Translations under genes and position numbers: made by a program
From: Rhodospirillaceae bacterium
GTDB taxonomy: Bacteria > Pseudomonadota > Alphaproteobacteria > Thalassobaculales > Thalassobaculaceae
Assembly: GCA_018401495.1 (NCBI GenBank)
Contig: JAGYJX010000021.1
Span: forward strand, 277,977 to 341,976
Reading direction: 5' to 3'
DNA: 64,000 bases
Shown: positions 43,889-54,612 of the stretch, piece after piece
How the letters are laid out: every line of letters begins with the position of its first letter
Numbering within the stretch: the stretch's first letter is position 1
The notes under the pieces: model-generated
What the model saw: the letters and a program-made list of their open reading frames with translations, nothing else
What the model was told of the DNA's origin: nothing
Databases searched by the model: none

Positions 43889-46557
43889 ATGGACCGTGCC
43901 GCGTCCGACGTCTCGCCGCAGCCCGTCCGCCTGCAGGACTACGCCCCGCCCGCCCACCTCATCGACACCGTCGAACTGACGGTCGAGATCGGCGACGACT
44001 GGACCAAGGTGCGTTCGGTGCTCCGCGGCCGACGCAACCCGGCGGCCGGCCCGGGGCCGGCGCCGATCGAGCTCGACGGTCAGGACCAGCAGTTGCTGTC
44101 GGTGACCCTGGACGGACGGCGCCTGACCGAGGCCGACTTCGCGCTGGAGTCCGAGCGCCTGGTGCTTCCCGCCGTCGACGGAGCCTTCGAGGTGACCGTC
44201 GAGGGGCGCATCCGGCCGCAGGACAACACCGCCCTGGAAGGGCTGTACCGCTCGGGTGGACTGTACTGCACCCAGTGCGAGCCGGAGGGATTCCGGCGGA
44301 TCACCTACTACCCGGACCGGCCGGACGTGATGGCGGTGTTCACCGTCCGCATCGAGGCCGAGAAGGACCGCTATCCGGTGCTGCTCGCCAACGGCAACCG
44401 GATCGAGGCCGGTAACCTGCCGCTCGGGCGGCACTACGCCGTGTGGCACGACCCGTTCCGCAAGCCGGCCTACCTGTTCGCGATGGTGGCGGGCGACCTC
44501 GGCTGCGTCGAGGATCGCTACGTCACCCGCTCGGGCCGCGAGGTCGCGCTGCGGATCTACGTCGACCACGGCAACGAGGCCCGCACCGGCCACGCCATGG
44601 AGTCGCTCAAGCGCTCGATGCGCTGGGACGAGGACGTGTACGGCTTCGAGTACGACCTCGACATCTTCATGATCGTGGCGGTGTCGGCGTTCAACATGGG
44701 GGCGATGGAGAACAAGGGCCTCAACATCTTCAACGACAAGTTCATCCTGGCCGACCCCTCGACCGCCACCGACGGCGATTTCCAGCGCATCGAAGGGATC
44801 GTCGCGCACGAGTACTTCCACAACTGGACCGGCAACCGCATCACCTGCCGCGACTGGTTCCAGCTTTCTCTCAAGGAGGGGCTGACGGTCTTCCGGGACC
44901 AGGAGTTCTCGGCCGATACCCACGACCGGGGTGTCAAGCGGGTGGCCGACGCCCGGCTGTTGCGGACCGTCCAGTTTCCCGAGGATGCCGGGCCGACCGC
45001 TCACCCGATCCGTCCCGACACCTACATCGAGATCAATAACTTCTACACCGTCACGATCTACGAGAAGGGCGCCGAGGTGGTGCGGATGATCCACACCCTG
45101 CTGGGCGCCGAGGGGTACCGGAAGGGCATCGACCTGTACGTCGAGCGCCACGACGGCGAGGCGGTGACCTGCGACGACTTCGTGGTGGCCATGGAGGACG
45201 CGACCGGCAGCGACCTGTCCGGGCTTCGGCTTTGGTACGCCCAGGCGGGTACGCCCACGGTGACCGCCCGCTGGCGCCACGATCCGGCGTCGCGCCGGCT
45301 CGACCTGACCCTGTCGCAGTCGGTGCCGCCGACGCCAGGGCAGCCGTCAAAGCAGCCGATGCCGATCCCGATCCGCACCGCGCTGATCGGGCGCAACGGC
45401 GGCGCCCTGCCACTCAGGATCGCTGGCGACCGGTCCGTTGCCGGCGAGACCGAGCGCGTGCTGGTGCTCGACCGGCCGTCGATGACGGTGTCGTTCGAGG
45501 ATGTCGCCCCCGGCGCCGTGCCGTCGCTGCTGCGGGATTCAGCGCCCCGGTCAAGCTCGACGCCGCCTGGACCGAGGACGACCTGGCGTTCCTGGCGGCG
45601 GCGGACGACGATCCGTTCGGACGCTGGGAAGCCCTGCAGTCGCTGTCGACCCGGGCGCTGCTGGCCATGGTCGCGGGGCTGCGCGACGGCCGGGAGGTGG
45701 CGCTCGACCCCCGGGTGGTGGAGGCCTTCCGGGCAAGTCTCGGCGATGACCGCCTGAAGCCGGCGTTCCTGGCCGAGCTGCTGGCGCTGCCGGGCGAGTC
45801 GATGCTGGGGCAGGCCCTGGACGTCTGGTACGTGGATGAGGTCCATGGCGCCCGCCGGGACGCCCGCCGGGCGCTCGGCGAGGCGCTGTTCGACGACTGG
45901 GCGGACCTGTATGACCGGCTGTCCGCGGACGAGGCGGCTGGCAGCACCGATCTCTCGACCGCCGCCATGGGCCGTCGCGCGCTCGCCAACGCCGCCCTCG
46001 GCTACCTCGTCGCGAGCGGCCGCGAGGCCGGCATCGCCCGCGCCGTCGCCCAGTCCCGCCCCGACGGCACGATGACCCGCGTCATGGGTGCCCTGGCCGC
46101 CCTCAATGATCTGGAACGGCCGGAGCGTGACCAAGCCCTGGCCGCCTTCCACGACCGCTGGGAGAACGATCCCCTGGTGCTCGACAAATGGTTTGCGCTG
46201 AAGGCCGGGTCGGCGCGACGCGCTGCCCTGGCGGAGGTCCGCGACCTGCTCGATCACCCCCGCTTCAGCCTGCGCAATCCGAACCGGGTGCGGGCGCTCA
46301 TCGGAGGATTCGCCAGCGGAAATCCGATCCGTTTCCACGCCGCCGACGGCGCCGGTTACGAGTTCCTCGCGGACCAGGTGCTGGCGCTCGACGCCTTTAA
46401 CCCGCAGGTGGCCGCCCGCATGACCCAGCCGCTGGTGCGCTGGCGCAAGTTCGACGGCGCGCGCGGCCGGGCGATGACGGATGCCTTGCGCCGCATCGTC
46501 GACAGCCCCAATCTCTCAAAAGACGTCTACGAAATCGCCTCGAAAGCCTTGTCCTAG
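43889..46557 (+). CDS. pepN: Aminopeptidase N (M1), frameshifted
   Basis: M1 zinc aminopeptidase of about 889 residues. The GAMEN exopeptidase motif is in FNMGAMENKGLNIFN near residue 273, the zinc motif in VAHEYFHNWTGNRITC near 307 with Glu in SLKEGLTVFRDQEF, and Tyr in the NNFYTVTIYEKGAEV region. It is of the bacterial PepN type with a long alpha-helical C-terminal domain. One G appears lost in the GGG run near 45538; SLLR then continues GFSAPVKLDAAWTEDDL in the next frame. Both parts are conserved, so the gene is probably intact in the organism. Confidence 0.92.
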
Positions 46558-46577
46558 AGCCTTCCACGGAGAACTCG

Positions 46578-47258
46578 GTGGCCGACCGGATCGTTGTCAT
46601 CAACCCGAACTCGACCGAAGCGGTCACCGCCGCCATGGACCGGGCGCTTGACCCGCTGCGCATGGAGGGCGGGCCGGAGATCGTCAGCGTGACCAACCCC
46701 GACGGTCCGCCGGGTATCGAGCGCCAGGCGCATGTTGACGACGTCTCGGCCCATATCCGGGGCATCATCCGCCAGCATGACAACGACGCCTCGGCGTTCG
46801 TGATCGCCTGCTTTTCCGACCCCGGGATCCACGCCGCCCGCGAGAGCACCGACCGCCCGGTGTTCGGCATCGCGGAGAGCGGCCTGCTGACTGCGTTGGC
46901 GCTCGGCAACAAGGCCGGGATCATCGCCATCCTGGACCGATCGATCCCGCGGCACCTTCGCTACGTGCGGGCCCTAGGGCTCGAGGGCCGGTTGGCCGGA
47001 GACCGAGCCATCGGGCTCGGCGTCGTCGAGCTGTCGGACGAGAGCCGGGCCTTCGGCCGCATGGTCGAGGTCGGCGAGGAACTTCGGGACCGCGACGGCG
47101 CCGACGTGCTGGTCATGGGATGCGCCGGGATGGCGCGCTACCGCGAGCGGCTGGCCGATCGGCTCGGCATTCCGGTCGTCGATCCGACGCAGGCGGCGGT
47201 CGGCATGGCGGTCACGGCGATCCGGCTTGGCGCCGGCGCCCGTCCGACCGCGGGCTGA
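46578..47258 (+). CDS. Asp/Glu/hydantoin racemase-family protein
   Basis: Racemase of 226 residues. The two catalytic cysteines are in VIACFSDPG near residue 76 and VMGCAGMARY near 178, the paired-Cys arrangement of cofactor-independent racemases; INPNSTEAVTAAM at the N-terminus is typical of hydantoin/allantoin racemases. The start is a GTG at 46578. Five bases separate it from the deacetylase, suggesting joint function. Confidence 0.82.
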   Translation: MADRIVVINPNSTEAVTAAMDRALDPLRMEGGPEIVSVTNPDGPPGIERQAHVDDVSAHIRGIIRQHDNDASAFVIACFSDPGIHAARESTDRPVFGIAESGLLTALALGNKAGIIAILDRSIPRHLRYVRALGLEGRLAGDRAIGLGVVELSDESRAFGRMVEVGEELRDRDGADVLVMGCAGMARYRERLADRLGIPVVDPTQAAVGMAVTAIRLGAGARPTAG

Positions 47259-47262
47259 CGCC

Positions 47263-48141
47263 GTGGCGCTGCCCGGCCACGGGCGCTATCCCTACCGGGC
47301 GATCGAAGGCCGGCCTGCTCCGGACTGGCCGGGCGGACGCCGGCTGGCGGTTTACATTGCCCTGAACATCGAGGTGTTCGCCTTTGGGGAAGGGCTCGGC
47401 GCCGAACTGGCCCCCGGCGGGCCGCAGCCGGATGTGCTGAACTACGCGTGGCGGGACTACGGAAACCGGGTCGGCGTCTGGCGCCTTCTCGAGGATTTCT
47501 ATCGGCTTGAACTCCCGGTGACGGTGCTGGCGAACGCCGAGACCTACGCCGAGTGTCCGGGCATCATGGAAGCGTTCCGGCGGCGCGGCGACGAGGTGGT
47601 GGCGCACGGCCGGACCAACTCCGAGCGGCAGGGGGTGCTCGACGAGGCCGCCGAGCGTGAACTGATCGCCGGGACCACGGCGACGATCACCGCCGCCGAG
47701 GGCCGGCGGCCGGATGGCTGGCTCGGTCCCTGGATCTCCCAGAGCCGGACGACCCCTGATCTCCTGGCGGAGGAAGGCTACCGGTATCTTCTCGACTGGT
47801 GTCACGACGATCAGCCGGTGTGGATGGACACCCGCAACGGTGGCCGCGTCCTCTCTGTTCCATATCCCCAGGAATTGAACGACATACCAGCGGTCGTTGT
47901 CAGGAAGGTTGAGGGAAGGGCGTTCGCCGACATGATCGTCGACGGGTTCGACGAGCAACTCGCGCAGTCCGCCCGGCAGCCGCTGGTGTTCGGCATCGCG
48001 CTGCACCCCTATATCGTTGGTCAGCCGCACCGCCTGCGACCGCTGCGTCGGGCGCTGGAACACATCGCCGCCCGCCGCGACGAGGTTTGGCTCTGCCACG
48101 CGGGCGAGATCGCCCGGCACTGGCACGAGGCGGGGATTTAA
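47263..48141 (+). CDS. Polysaccharide deacetylase-fold protein, PuuE allantoinase-like
   Basis: NodB-fold protein of 292 residues. NYAWRDYGNRVGVWRLLEDF resembles the PuuE (metal-independent allantoinase) N-terminal signature; GDEVVAHGRTNSERQ and PDGWLGPWISQSRTTPDLL continue the fold. The TFDD metal motif of sugar deacetylases is replaced by LNIEVFAFG, as in PuuE. The GTG at 47263 follows the racemase stop by four bases. The racemase/PuuE pair fits stereospecific use of allantoin or a related hydantoin; uricase and allantoate genes are not in view. Confidence 0.75.
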   Translation: MALPGHGRYPYRAIEGRPAPDWPGGRRLAVYIALNIEVFAFGEGLGAELAPGGPQPDVLNYAWRDYGNRVGVWRLLEDFYRLELPVTVLANAETYAECPGIMEAFRRRGDEVVAHGRTNSERQGVLDEAAERELIAGTTATITAAEGRRPDGWLGPWISQSRTTPDLLAEEGYRYLLDWCHDDQPVWMDTRNGGRVLSVPYPQELNDIPAVVVRKVEGRAFADMIVDGFDEQLAQSARQPLVFGIALHPYIVGQPHRLRPLRRALEHIAARRDEVWLCHAGEIARHWHEAGI

Positions 48142-48219
48142 GGGTTCCTTAACACGCAGCAAATAGGTTGATCCGGGTTCTCCTCGACCGATGCCGGGAG
48201 GGTCAATGGGCATGCCTCG

Positions 48220-48822
48220 ATGCTGAACGCGCTGGATTCACCGTTGGTCAACCGATTGCGCGACGACCTCGTGAGTGGGGGTTCAAGCGCAAGCGCGGGG
48301 CTGTTCGACGCCAGTGGGGTCGCGCCGCCGACTGTCGTCTGGGCACCGGTTCAGGACGACATGACCTCCGAGCCGTTCGACCACCTCATCGGGTTCTGGC
48401 GAGCCCGCAAGGGCGACCGACCCTGGCCTGCCGAGGCGGAGATCGACCCGGTGGACCTGCGGCCGGCGCTCGGCAGATTGCTGATCTGCGAGCCGATCGA
48501 CGACGCGGCGGACTTCCGGATCCGGCTTTACGGCAGCCGACTCGCGCTCGAGATGGGACGGGACCTTACCGGGACCTACATCTCCGAGTTCGCGCCGACG
48601 TCCTACATCACCACCTTCTACCTCGCCTGCTACCGTGCGGTGGTCATTCGCGGCGAGCCTCTGTTCACGCGGCACGAACCATCGCTCGACGCCTATGCGG
48701 CGGATATCAAGCGGCTGTTGCTGCCGTTTGGCGCCGACGGCCGTATCACCCGCATCGTAACGGCGGTGGATTCCGTCCCGCGCCTGCCGCTTGGTCGCCC
48801 GGCCTGGGCGAGGCGACCCTAG
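48220..48822 (+). CDS. PAS_5-family protein
   Basis: Protein of 200 residues of the same PAS_5 type as the gene at 1887-2442. FDHLIGFWRARKGDRPWPAE, DLRPALGRLLICEP and FRIRLYGSRLALEMGRDLTG are family features, and it ends LPFGADGRITRIVTAVDSV. No output domain is fused. Monocistronic between pieces of unrelated operons; role unknown. Confidence 0.72.
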   Translation: MLNALDSPLVNRLRDDLVSGGSSASAGLFDASGVAPPTVVWAPVQDDMTSEPFDHLIGFWRARKGDRPWPAEAEIDPVDLRPALGRLLICEPIDDAADFRIRLYGSRLALEMGRDLTGTYISEFAPTSYITTFYLACYRAVVIRGEPLFTRHEPSLDAYAADIKRLLLPFGADGRITRIVTAVDSVPRLPLGRPAWARRP

Positions 48823-48908
48823 AGCCTGTCCCGGATCCTGGTCAGGCTTGCCTTTGGTTTCAGATGAAACTAATTTTCCTCCCAACATCCAAACCGGGAG
48901 GAGAAATC

Positions 48909-49881
48909 ATGGCAAAGGCCTTCGCGTCGGCCGCCGACCTCGACGAGAAGAAGATCACCTTCGACCGGCTTGGTGAGGGGGTCTACGCGTTCACCGCGGA
49001 AGGCGACCCCAACACCGGCGTGATCGTCGGCGATCACGGCGTGATGGTGATCGACGCGCGCGCCACGCCGGTTCTCGCCAAGGAATTGATGGGCTACATC
49101 GCCACCGTCACTGACAAGCCGGTCACCCACGTCTTCCTCACCCACTACCACGCCGTCCGGGTGCTCGGGGCGTCGGGCTACGGCACCGACACGATCATGG
49201 CGAGCCGCGATACCTACGACCTGATCGTCGAGCGCGGCCAGCAGGACATGGACAGCGAGATCGGCCGCTTCCGCGGCTGTTCAAGGCGGTCGAGACGATC
49301 CCGGGACTCACTTGGCCGACCATGGTGGTCGACGGTGTGCTGGAGATGAAGTTCGGCGGCCGCTGGCTGAAGATCTGCCAGGTCGGGCGTGGCCACACCA
49401 AGGGCGACACCATCGTCTGGCTGCCCGATGACGGGATCCTGTTCGCCGGCGACTTGGTCGAGGAGGGGGCGACCCCGTATTGCGGCGACGCCTATCTGAC
49501 CGATTGGCCGGCGACCCTCGACAACCTGCTCGCCCTCGACCCCAGCAGATGCTGCCGGGACGTGGCGAGGCGATGAAGACCCCGGCCGACTCCCGGCGGG
49601 CGATCGATGGTACCCGGGCCTTCGTGTCCGACCTGCTGGGCGCGGCGAAGGCCGGCGTGGCGGCCGGCAAGCCGCTCGGCGAGGTCTACGTCGACGCCTA
49701 TCGCATCCTGCAGCCGAAGTACGGCCACTGGGTGATCTTCGATCACTGCCTGCCGTTCAACGTCAGCCGGGCGTATGACGAGGCGGGCGGGCTGCGCGAT
49801 CCGCGGATCTGGACGGCCGAGCGCGACCGCGACATGTGGCACTCGCTTCAGGGTGCCCTGAAGGAACTCGACGGAGCCTGA
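48909..49881 (+). CDS. MBL-fold protein with variant HYHAVR motif, frameshifted
   Basis: Metallo-beta-lactamase-fold protein of about 322 residues. VYAFTAEGDPNTGVIVGDHG and VMVIDARATP open the fold. The usual HxHxDH becomes THYHAVRVLGASGY, keeping two His but losing the Asp and third His; GRGHTKGDTIVWL and GILFAGDLVEEGATPYCGD keep the later ligands. The frame breaks near 49275 and near 49548 (a C run), and the C-terminal helices (KYGHWVIFDHCLPFNVSRAYDEA) are conserved in the third frame. Start ATG 48909 with GGAGGAG upstream. It is first in an operon with a flavin monooxygenase. Confidence 0.82.
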
Positions 49882-49882
49882 T

Positions 49883-51562
49883 GTGTCGGCGGCGGCCCGT
49901 CCGCGCTTCGCCTACGTGCCGCCGCCGGAACTTGGCGACGCCGCCATCCGTCGGGTGCCAGTGGCGATCGTCGGCGCCGGCCCGGTCGGGCTGACAGCCG
50001 CCGCCGAGTTTGCCTCCCTGGGTCGGGAAACCGTTCTGCTCGACGAGGACGACACGGTTTCGGTCGGCAGCCGGGCGATCTGCTGGTCGAAGCGAACCCT
50101 CGAAGTGTTCGATCGGATCGGGGTGGCGGATCGGATCGCCGGCAAGGGCGTGGTGTGGAACCGGGGCCGGCTGTTCCACGGCGACCGCGAGGTCTACGCC
50201 TTCGACCTGCTGCCGGAACCCGGGCACCGACGCCCGGCCTTCGTCAATCTCCAGCAGTACCACGTCGAGGATTTCCTGATCGACCGGGTGGCGGAACTCG
50301 GCCGCACCGACATCCGCTGGAGAAGCCGCGTCACGGCGGTCGAACAACTGGCCGACGGTGCGGCGCGCCTGACCGTCGAGACCCCGGATGGTGTCTATCG
50401 CCTCGATGCCGACTGCGTGCTGGCGGCCGATGGCGTGCGCAGCGCCGTTCGCCGCGCCATGCAACTGGATTTCAAGGGCCGGGTGTTCGAAGACCGCTTC
50501 CTGATCGCCGACGTGACCATGAAGGCAGGGTTCCCGAGCGAACGCTGGTTCTGGTTCGACCCACCGTTTCATTCCGGCCGGTCGGTGCTCTTGCACCGCC
50601 AGGCCGACGATGTGTTCCGCATCGACTTTCAGTTGCCGGCCGCTGCGGATCCCGACGAGGAGCGCAAGCCCGAGAACGTCCTGCCGCGCCTGCGGCAGAT
50701 GCTAGGCCCGGAGGTCGACTTCGCGCTCGAATGGGTCAGCGTCTACAGCTTCACCTGCCGGCGGATGAAGAAGTTCCGGCATGGCCCGGTGTTCTTCGTC
50801 GGTGACAGCGCCCATGTCGTCAGCCCGTTCGGCGCTCGCGGCGGCAACGGCGGGATACAGGATGTCGACAATTTGTGCTGGAAGCTGGACCTGGTCCTGT
50901 CGGGTGCGGCCCCTGACGGGCTTCTCGACAGCTACGACGACGAGCGGATCCCGGCGGCGGACGAGAACATCCTGAACTCGACCCGCTCGACCGATTTCAT
51001 GACCCCGAAATCGGCGGTGAGCGAAGATTTTCGCGCAGCCGCACTGGAGCTCGCCGCCCGGTTGCCGTTCGCGCGCCAGCTGGTGAATTCCGGCCGGTTG
51101 TCCCTGCCGCACGTCTACCGCGCGACGCCGCTGTCGACCCGGGACGCCGAGGCCTGGGACGGCGGTCCCGAACCCGGCGCGGCGGCGATCGACGCGCCCG
51201 TCAGGGACAACGCCGGCTTGGCATGGTTGCTGGAACGCACCGGCGGTCGCTTCACGTTGCTGTGGTTTGCCGACGAGGCACCGGCGGTACCGACGTTTGC
51301 CAATCTGGAAGCGTTGCGGCCACGGGTCGATCTGGTCACGGTCGTGCGCCGCGGCGCCCCGGACGCAGCGGCCGTCGTCGATCCGGACGGCACCGCGTTC
51401 CGACGGTGGAGCGCTGTCGACGGCACCGCCTATCTGCTACGTCCGGACCAGCATGTCGCAGCCCGGTGGCGCTGGCCGTCGATCGATGATGTGACCAAGG
51501 CGCTGCAGCGGGCATCGGGCAGCGCGGTTGCCGAGGGCGGGCTGCGATCCGCTGGAGGGTAG
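49883..51562 (+). CDS. FAD-dependent monooxygenase (PHBH/TfdB-type)
   Basis: Group A flavoprotein hydroxylase of 559 residues. The FAD motif GAGPVGLTAAAEFASLG near residue 31, the DG motif AADGVRSAVRRAM near 180 and the GD motif VGDSAHVVSPFGARGGNGG near 305 are present; the C-terminal thioredoxin-like domain (about 430-540) places it with TfdB/MhpA-like enzymes that hydroxylate phenols. GTG start at 49883, directly after the MBL stop, indicating coupled translation. Confidence 0.88.
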   Translation: MSAAARPRFAYVPPPELGDAAIRRVPVAIVGAGPVGLTAAAEFASLGRETVLLDEDDTVSVGSRAICWSKRTLEVFDRIGVADRIAGKGVVWNRGRLFHGDREVYAFDLLPEPGHRRPAFVNLQQYHVEDFLIDRVAELGRTDIRWRSRVTAVEQLADGAARLTVETPDGVYRLDADCVLAADGVRSAVRRAMQLDFKGRVFEDRFLIADVTMKAGFPSERWFWFDPPFHSGRSVLLHRQADDVFRIDFQLPAAADPDEERKPENVLPRLRQMLGPEVDFALEWVSVYSFTCRRMKKFRHGPVFFVGDSAHVVSPFGARGGNGGIQDVDNLCWKLDLVLSGAAPDGLLDSYDDERIPAADENILNSTRSTDFMTPKSAVSEDFRAAALELAARLPFARQLVNSGRLSLPHVYRATPLSTRDAEAWDGGPEPGAAAIDAPVRDNAGLAWLLERTGGRFTLLWFADEAPAVPTFANLEALRPRVDLVTVVRRGAPDAAAVVDPDGTAFRRWSAVDGTAYLLRPDQHVAARWRWPSIDDVTKALQRASGSAVAEGGLRSAGG

Positions 51563-51567
51563 GGAGA

Positions 51568-51786
51568 ATGGCGGACCTGATTACCGAGCCCAACCTGCCG
51601 GATCCTGACGGTTTCTACGACCGCTTGATCCGTGCTCATCACGGCCTGGACGACGCGGCAAGCCGGCGCATGAACGCCCGGCTTGTCCTTTTGCTCGCCA
51701 ATCACATCGGCGATCCGGAGGCAATCGGGCAGGCGCTGGCGATCGCGCGCGGCGAGCCTGGCGAGGCTTCTACCCGAACGCCTTGA
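51568..51786 (+). CDS. DUF2783 family protein
   Basis: Protein of 72 residues. EPNLPDPDGFYDRLIRAH and NARLVLLLANHIGDPEAIGQAL match the small alphaproteobacterial DUF2783 family. It starts five bases after the monooxygenase stop with GGTAGGGAG upstream. Its end overlaps the convergent Lrp-domain gene by 17 bases. Role unknown, but repeated association with flavin monooxygenases suggests an accessory subunit. Confidence 0.82.
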   Translation: MADLITEPNLPDPDGFYDRLIRAHHGLDDAASRRMNARLVLLLANHIGDPEAIGQALAIARGEPGEASTRTP

Positions 51787-52012
51787 AGGTTATGAGCGTG
51801 AAGGTGTCCTTCACGCCCGGCAGGGTCTGTACCCGTTCGGTGACGAAGTGGCCGATATCGGCGGCGTCGGGAAGGTAGCATTTCATCAGGAGGTCATACT
51901 GGCCGGAGGTCGAGTACACCTCCGACACCTCCTCGACATCGAGAACCGCCTGGTCGGCGACCACGTAGGCTTTCCCGAGCTCGCACTTCACCTGGATGAA
52001 GATCGTCTGCAT
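51770..52012 (-). CDS. Stand-alone Lrp/AsnC ligand-binding domain protein
   Basis: An 80-residue RAM domain (VKCELGKAYVVADQ, EVSEVYSTSGQYDLLMKCYL, VQTLPGVKDTFTLITFKAFG) with no helix-turn-helix. Such proteins form octamers or decamers that bind amino acids, and may modulate full-length Lrp relatives. Convergent with, and slightly overlapping, the DUF2783 gene. Confidence 0.85.
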   Translation of the reverse strand: MQTIFIQVKCELGKAYVVADQAVLDVEEVSEVYSTSGQYDLLMKCYLPDAADIGHFVTERVQTLPGVKDTFTLITFKAFG

Positions 52013-52069
52013 GGCGTCCCCGAGACTGTCGATGGAGCGACATCATCGTTCCGCACGGGCTGGCGGAAA

Positions 52070-53704
<1,635 letters not shown>

Positions 53705-53757
53705 GTCGTCTTAAGTTGTGCGGCCCTCGCGGTCGGCGACCGCCAAGTGGCGCGCGG

Positions 53758-53785
53758 ACTATATGCGTTCATGCTCGACTGTCAA
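53758..53785 (-). promoter_or_regulatory. Sigma70-like promoter of the helicase gene
   Basis: On the minus strand TTGACA (53785-53780) and TATAGT (53763-53758) are separated by 16 bases, near-consensus, giving a 5-prime leader of roughly 45-50 bases. The rest of the 207-base gap to the hydrolase shows no gene. Confidence 0.6.
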
Positions 53786-53896
53786 TGATAGACGGCTCCG
53801 AACGTCACGGAAACGCTTGGATTCCGGCGTGATCCTCACGCCGGCGGCGGGGTCGCCGGAGCCACGGTCGCCCCGGGTCATTGAATTGAAAGTATG

Positions 53897-53901
53897 GAGG
53901 T
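53897..53901 (+). promoter_or_regulatory. Ribosome binding site deciding the hydrolase start
   Basis: GGAGG lies ten bases before a GTG at 53912. The upstream in-frame ATG at 53894 overlaps this site and has no ribosome binding sequence of its own, so the GTG is the better start. Confidence 0.55.
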
Positions 53902-53911
53902 ATATTCGCCT

Positions 53912-54610
53912 GTGACCAAGACTCTCGTGCTGCTGCCTGGGCTTCTGAACGACGCGGCGCTGTGGAGCCGTCAGATCGACGCGTTGTCGGATCGGTTCGA
54001 CGAGATCTTGTTGCCGGACTTGAGCCAGCACGAAACCGTTCAGGAGATTGCGGCGACGATTCTGGCCGGGTTGCCCCGGCGGTTCGCCCTGGCCGGCCTG
54101 TCGATGGGAGGATACGTCGCGCTGGAAATGTTCCGGCAGGCGCCCGAGCGGATCGAGCGCCTCGCGCTTCTGGACACCTCGGCGCGCGCCGACGACGACG
54201 ATCAGCGCCGGCGTCGCACTGGTCTGATCCAGCTTGCGGACATGGGCCGGTTCAAGGGCGTCACCCCTCGGTTGCTGCCGATGCTGGTGCACCCCAGTCG
54301 GCTCGACGACCCCGCCGTGACCGGGCCGATCTTCGAGATGGCGGCACGGGTCGGGCGCGACGGATTCATCCGCCAACAGAAAGCGATTCTGTCGCGCGAC
54401 GACAGTCGCGACCTGCTGGCAAGAGTGACGTGCCCCACGCTGATCGCGTGCGGGCGGGAGGATCTGCTTACTCCCCTGGCGCTGTCCGAGGAGATGGCGG
54501 CGGCAGTGCCCGGATCGCGGCTCGAGGTCATCGAGGAATGCGGCCATCTGCCCGCCCTGGAGCGGCCGGAGCGCACGACCGCCATGCTGCGCCGCTGGCT
54601 CGAGGACTAG
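53912..54610 (+). CDS. Alpha/beta hydrolase
   Basis: Alpha/beta-fold hydrolase of 232 residues. The nucleophile elbow is GLSMGGYVA near residue 75; the acid is in CGREDLLTP near 183 and the His in ECGHLPALERPE near 211, so the triad is complete. LLPGLLNDAALWSRQI marks the oxyanion loop. Its stop is followed two bases later by the glycosyltransferase start. Substrate unknown. Confidence 0.85.
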   Translation: MTKTLVLLPGLLNDAALWSRQIDALSDRFDEILLPDLSQHETVQEIAATILAGLPRRFALAGLSMGGYVALEMFRQAPERIERLALLDTSARADDDDQRRRRTGLIQLADMGRFKGVTPRLLPMLVHPSRLDDPAVTGPIFEMAARVGRDGFIRQQKAILSRDDSRDLLARVTCPTLIACGREDLLTPLALSEEMAAAVPGSRLEVIEECGHLPALERPERTTAMLRRWLED

Positions 54611-54612
54611 TC

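Noticed and set aside
53718..53915. A 65-residue open frame in the helicase-hydrolase gap
   Set aside because: Arg/Ser-rich with no family resemblance, and it runs across the helicase promoter.
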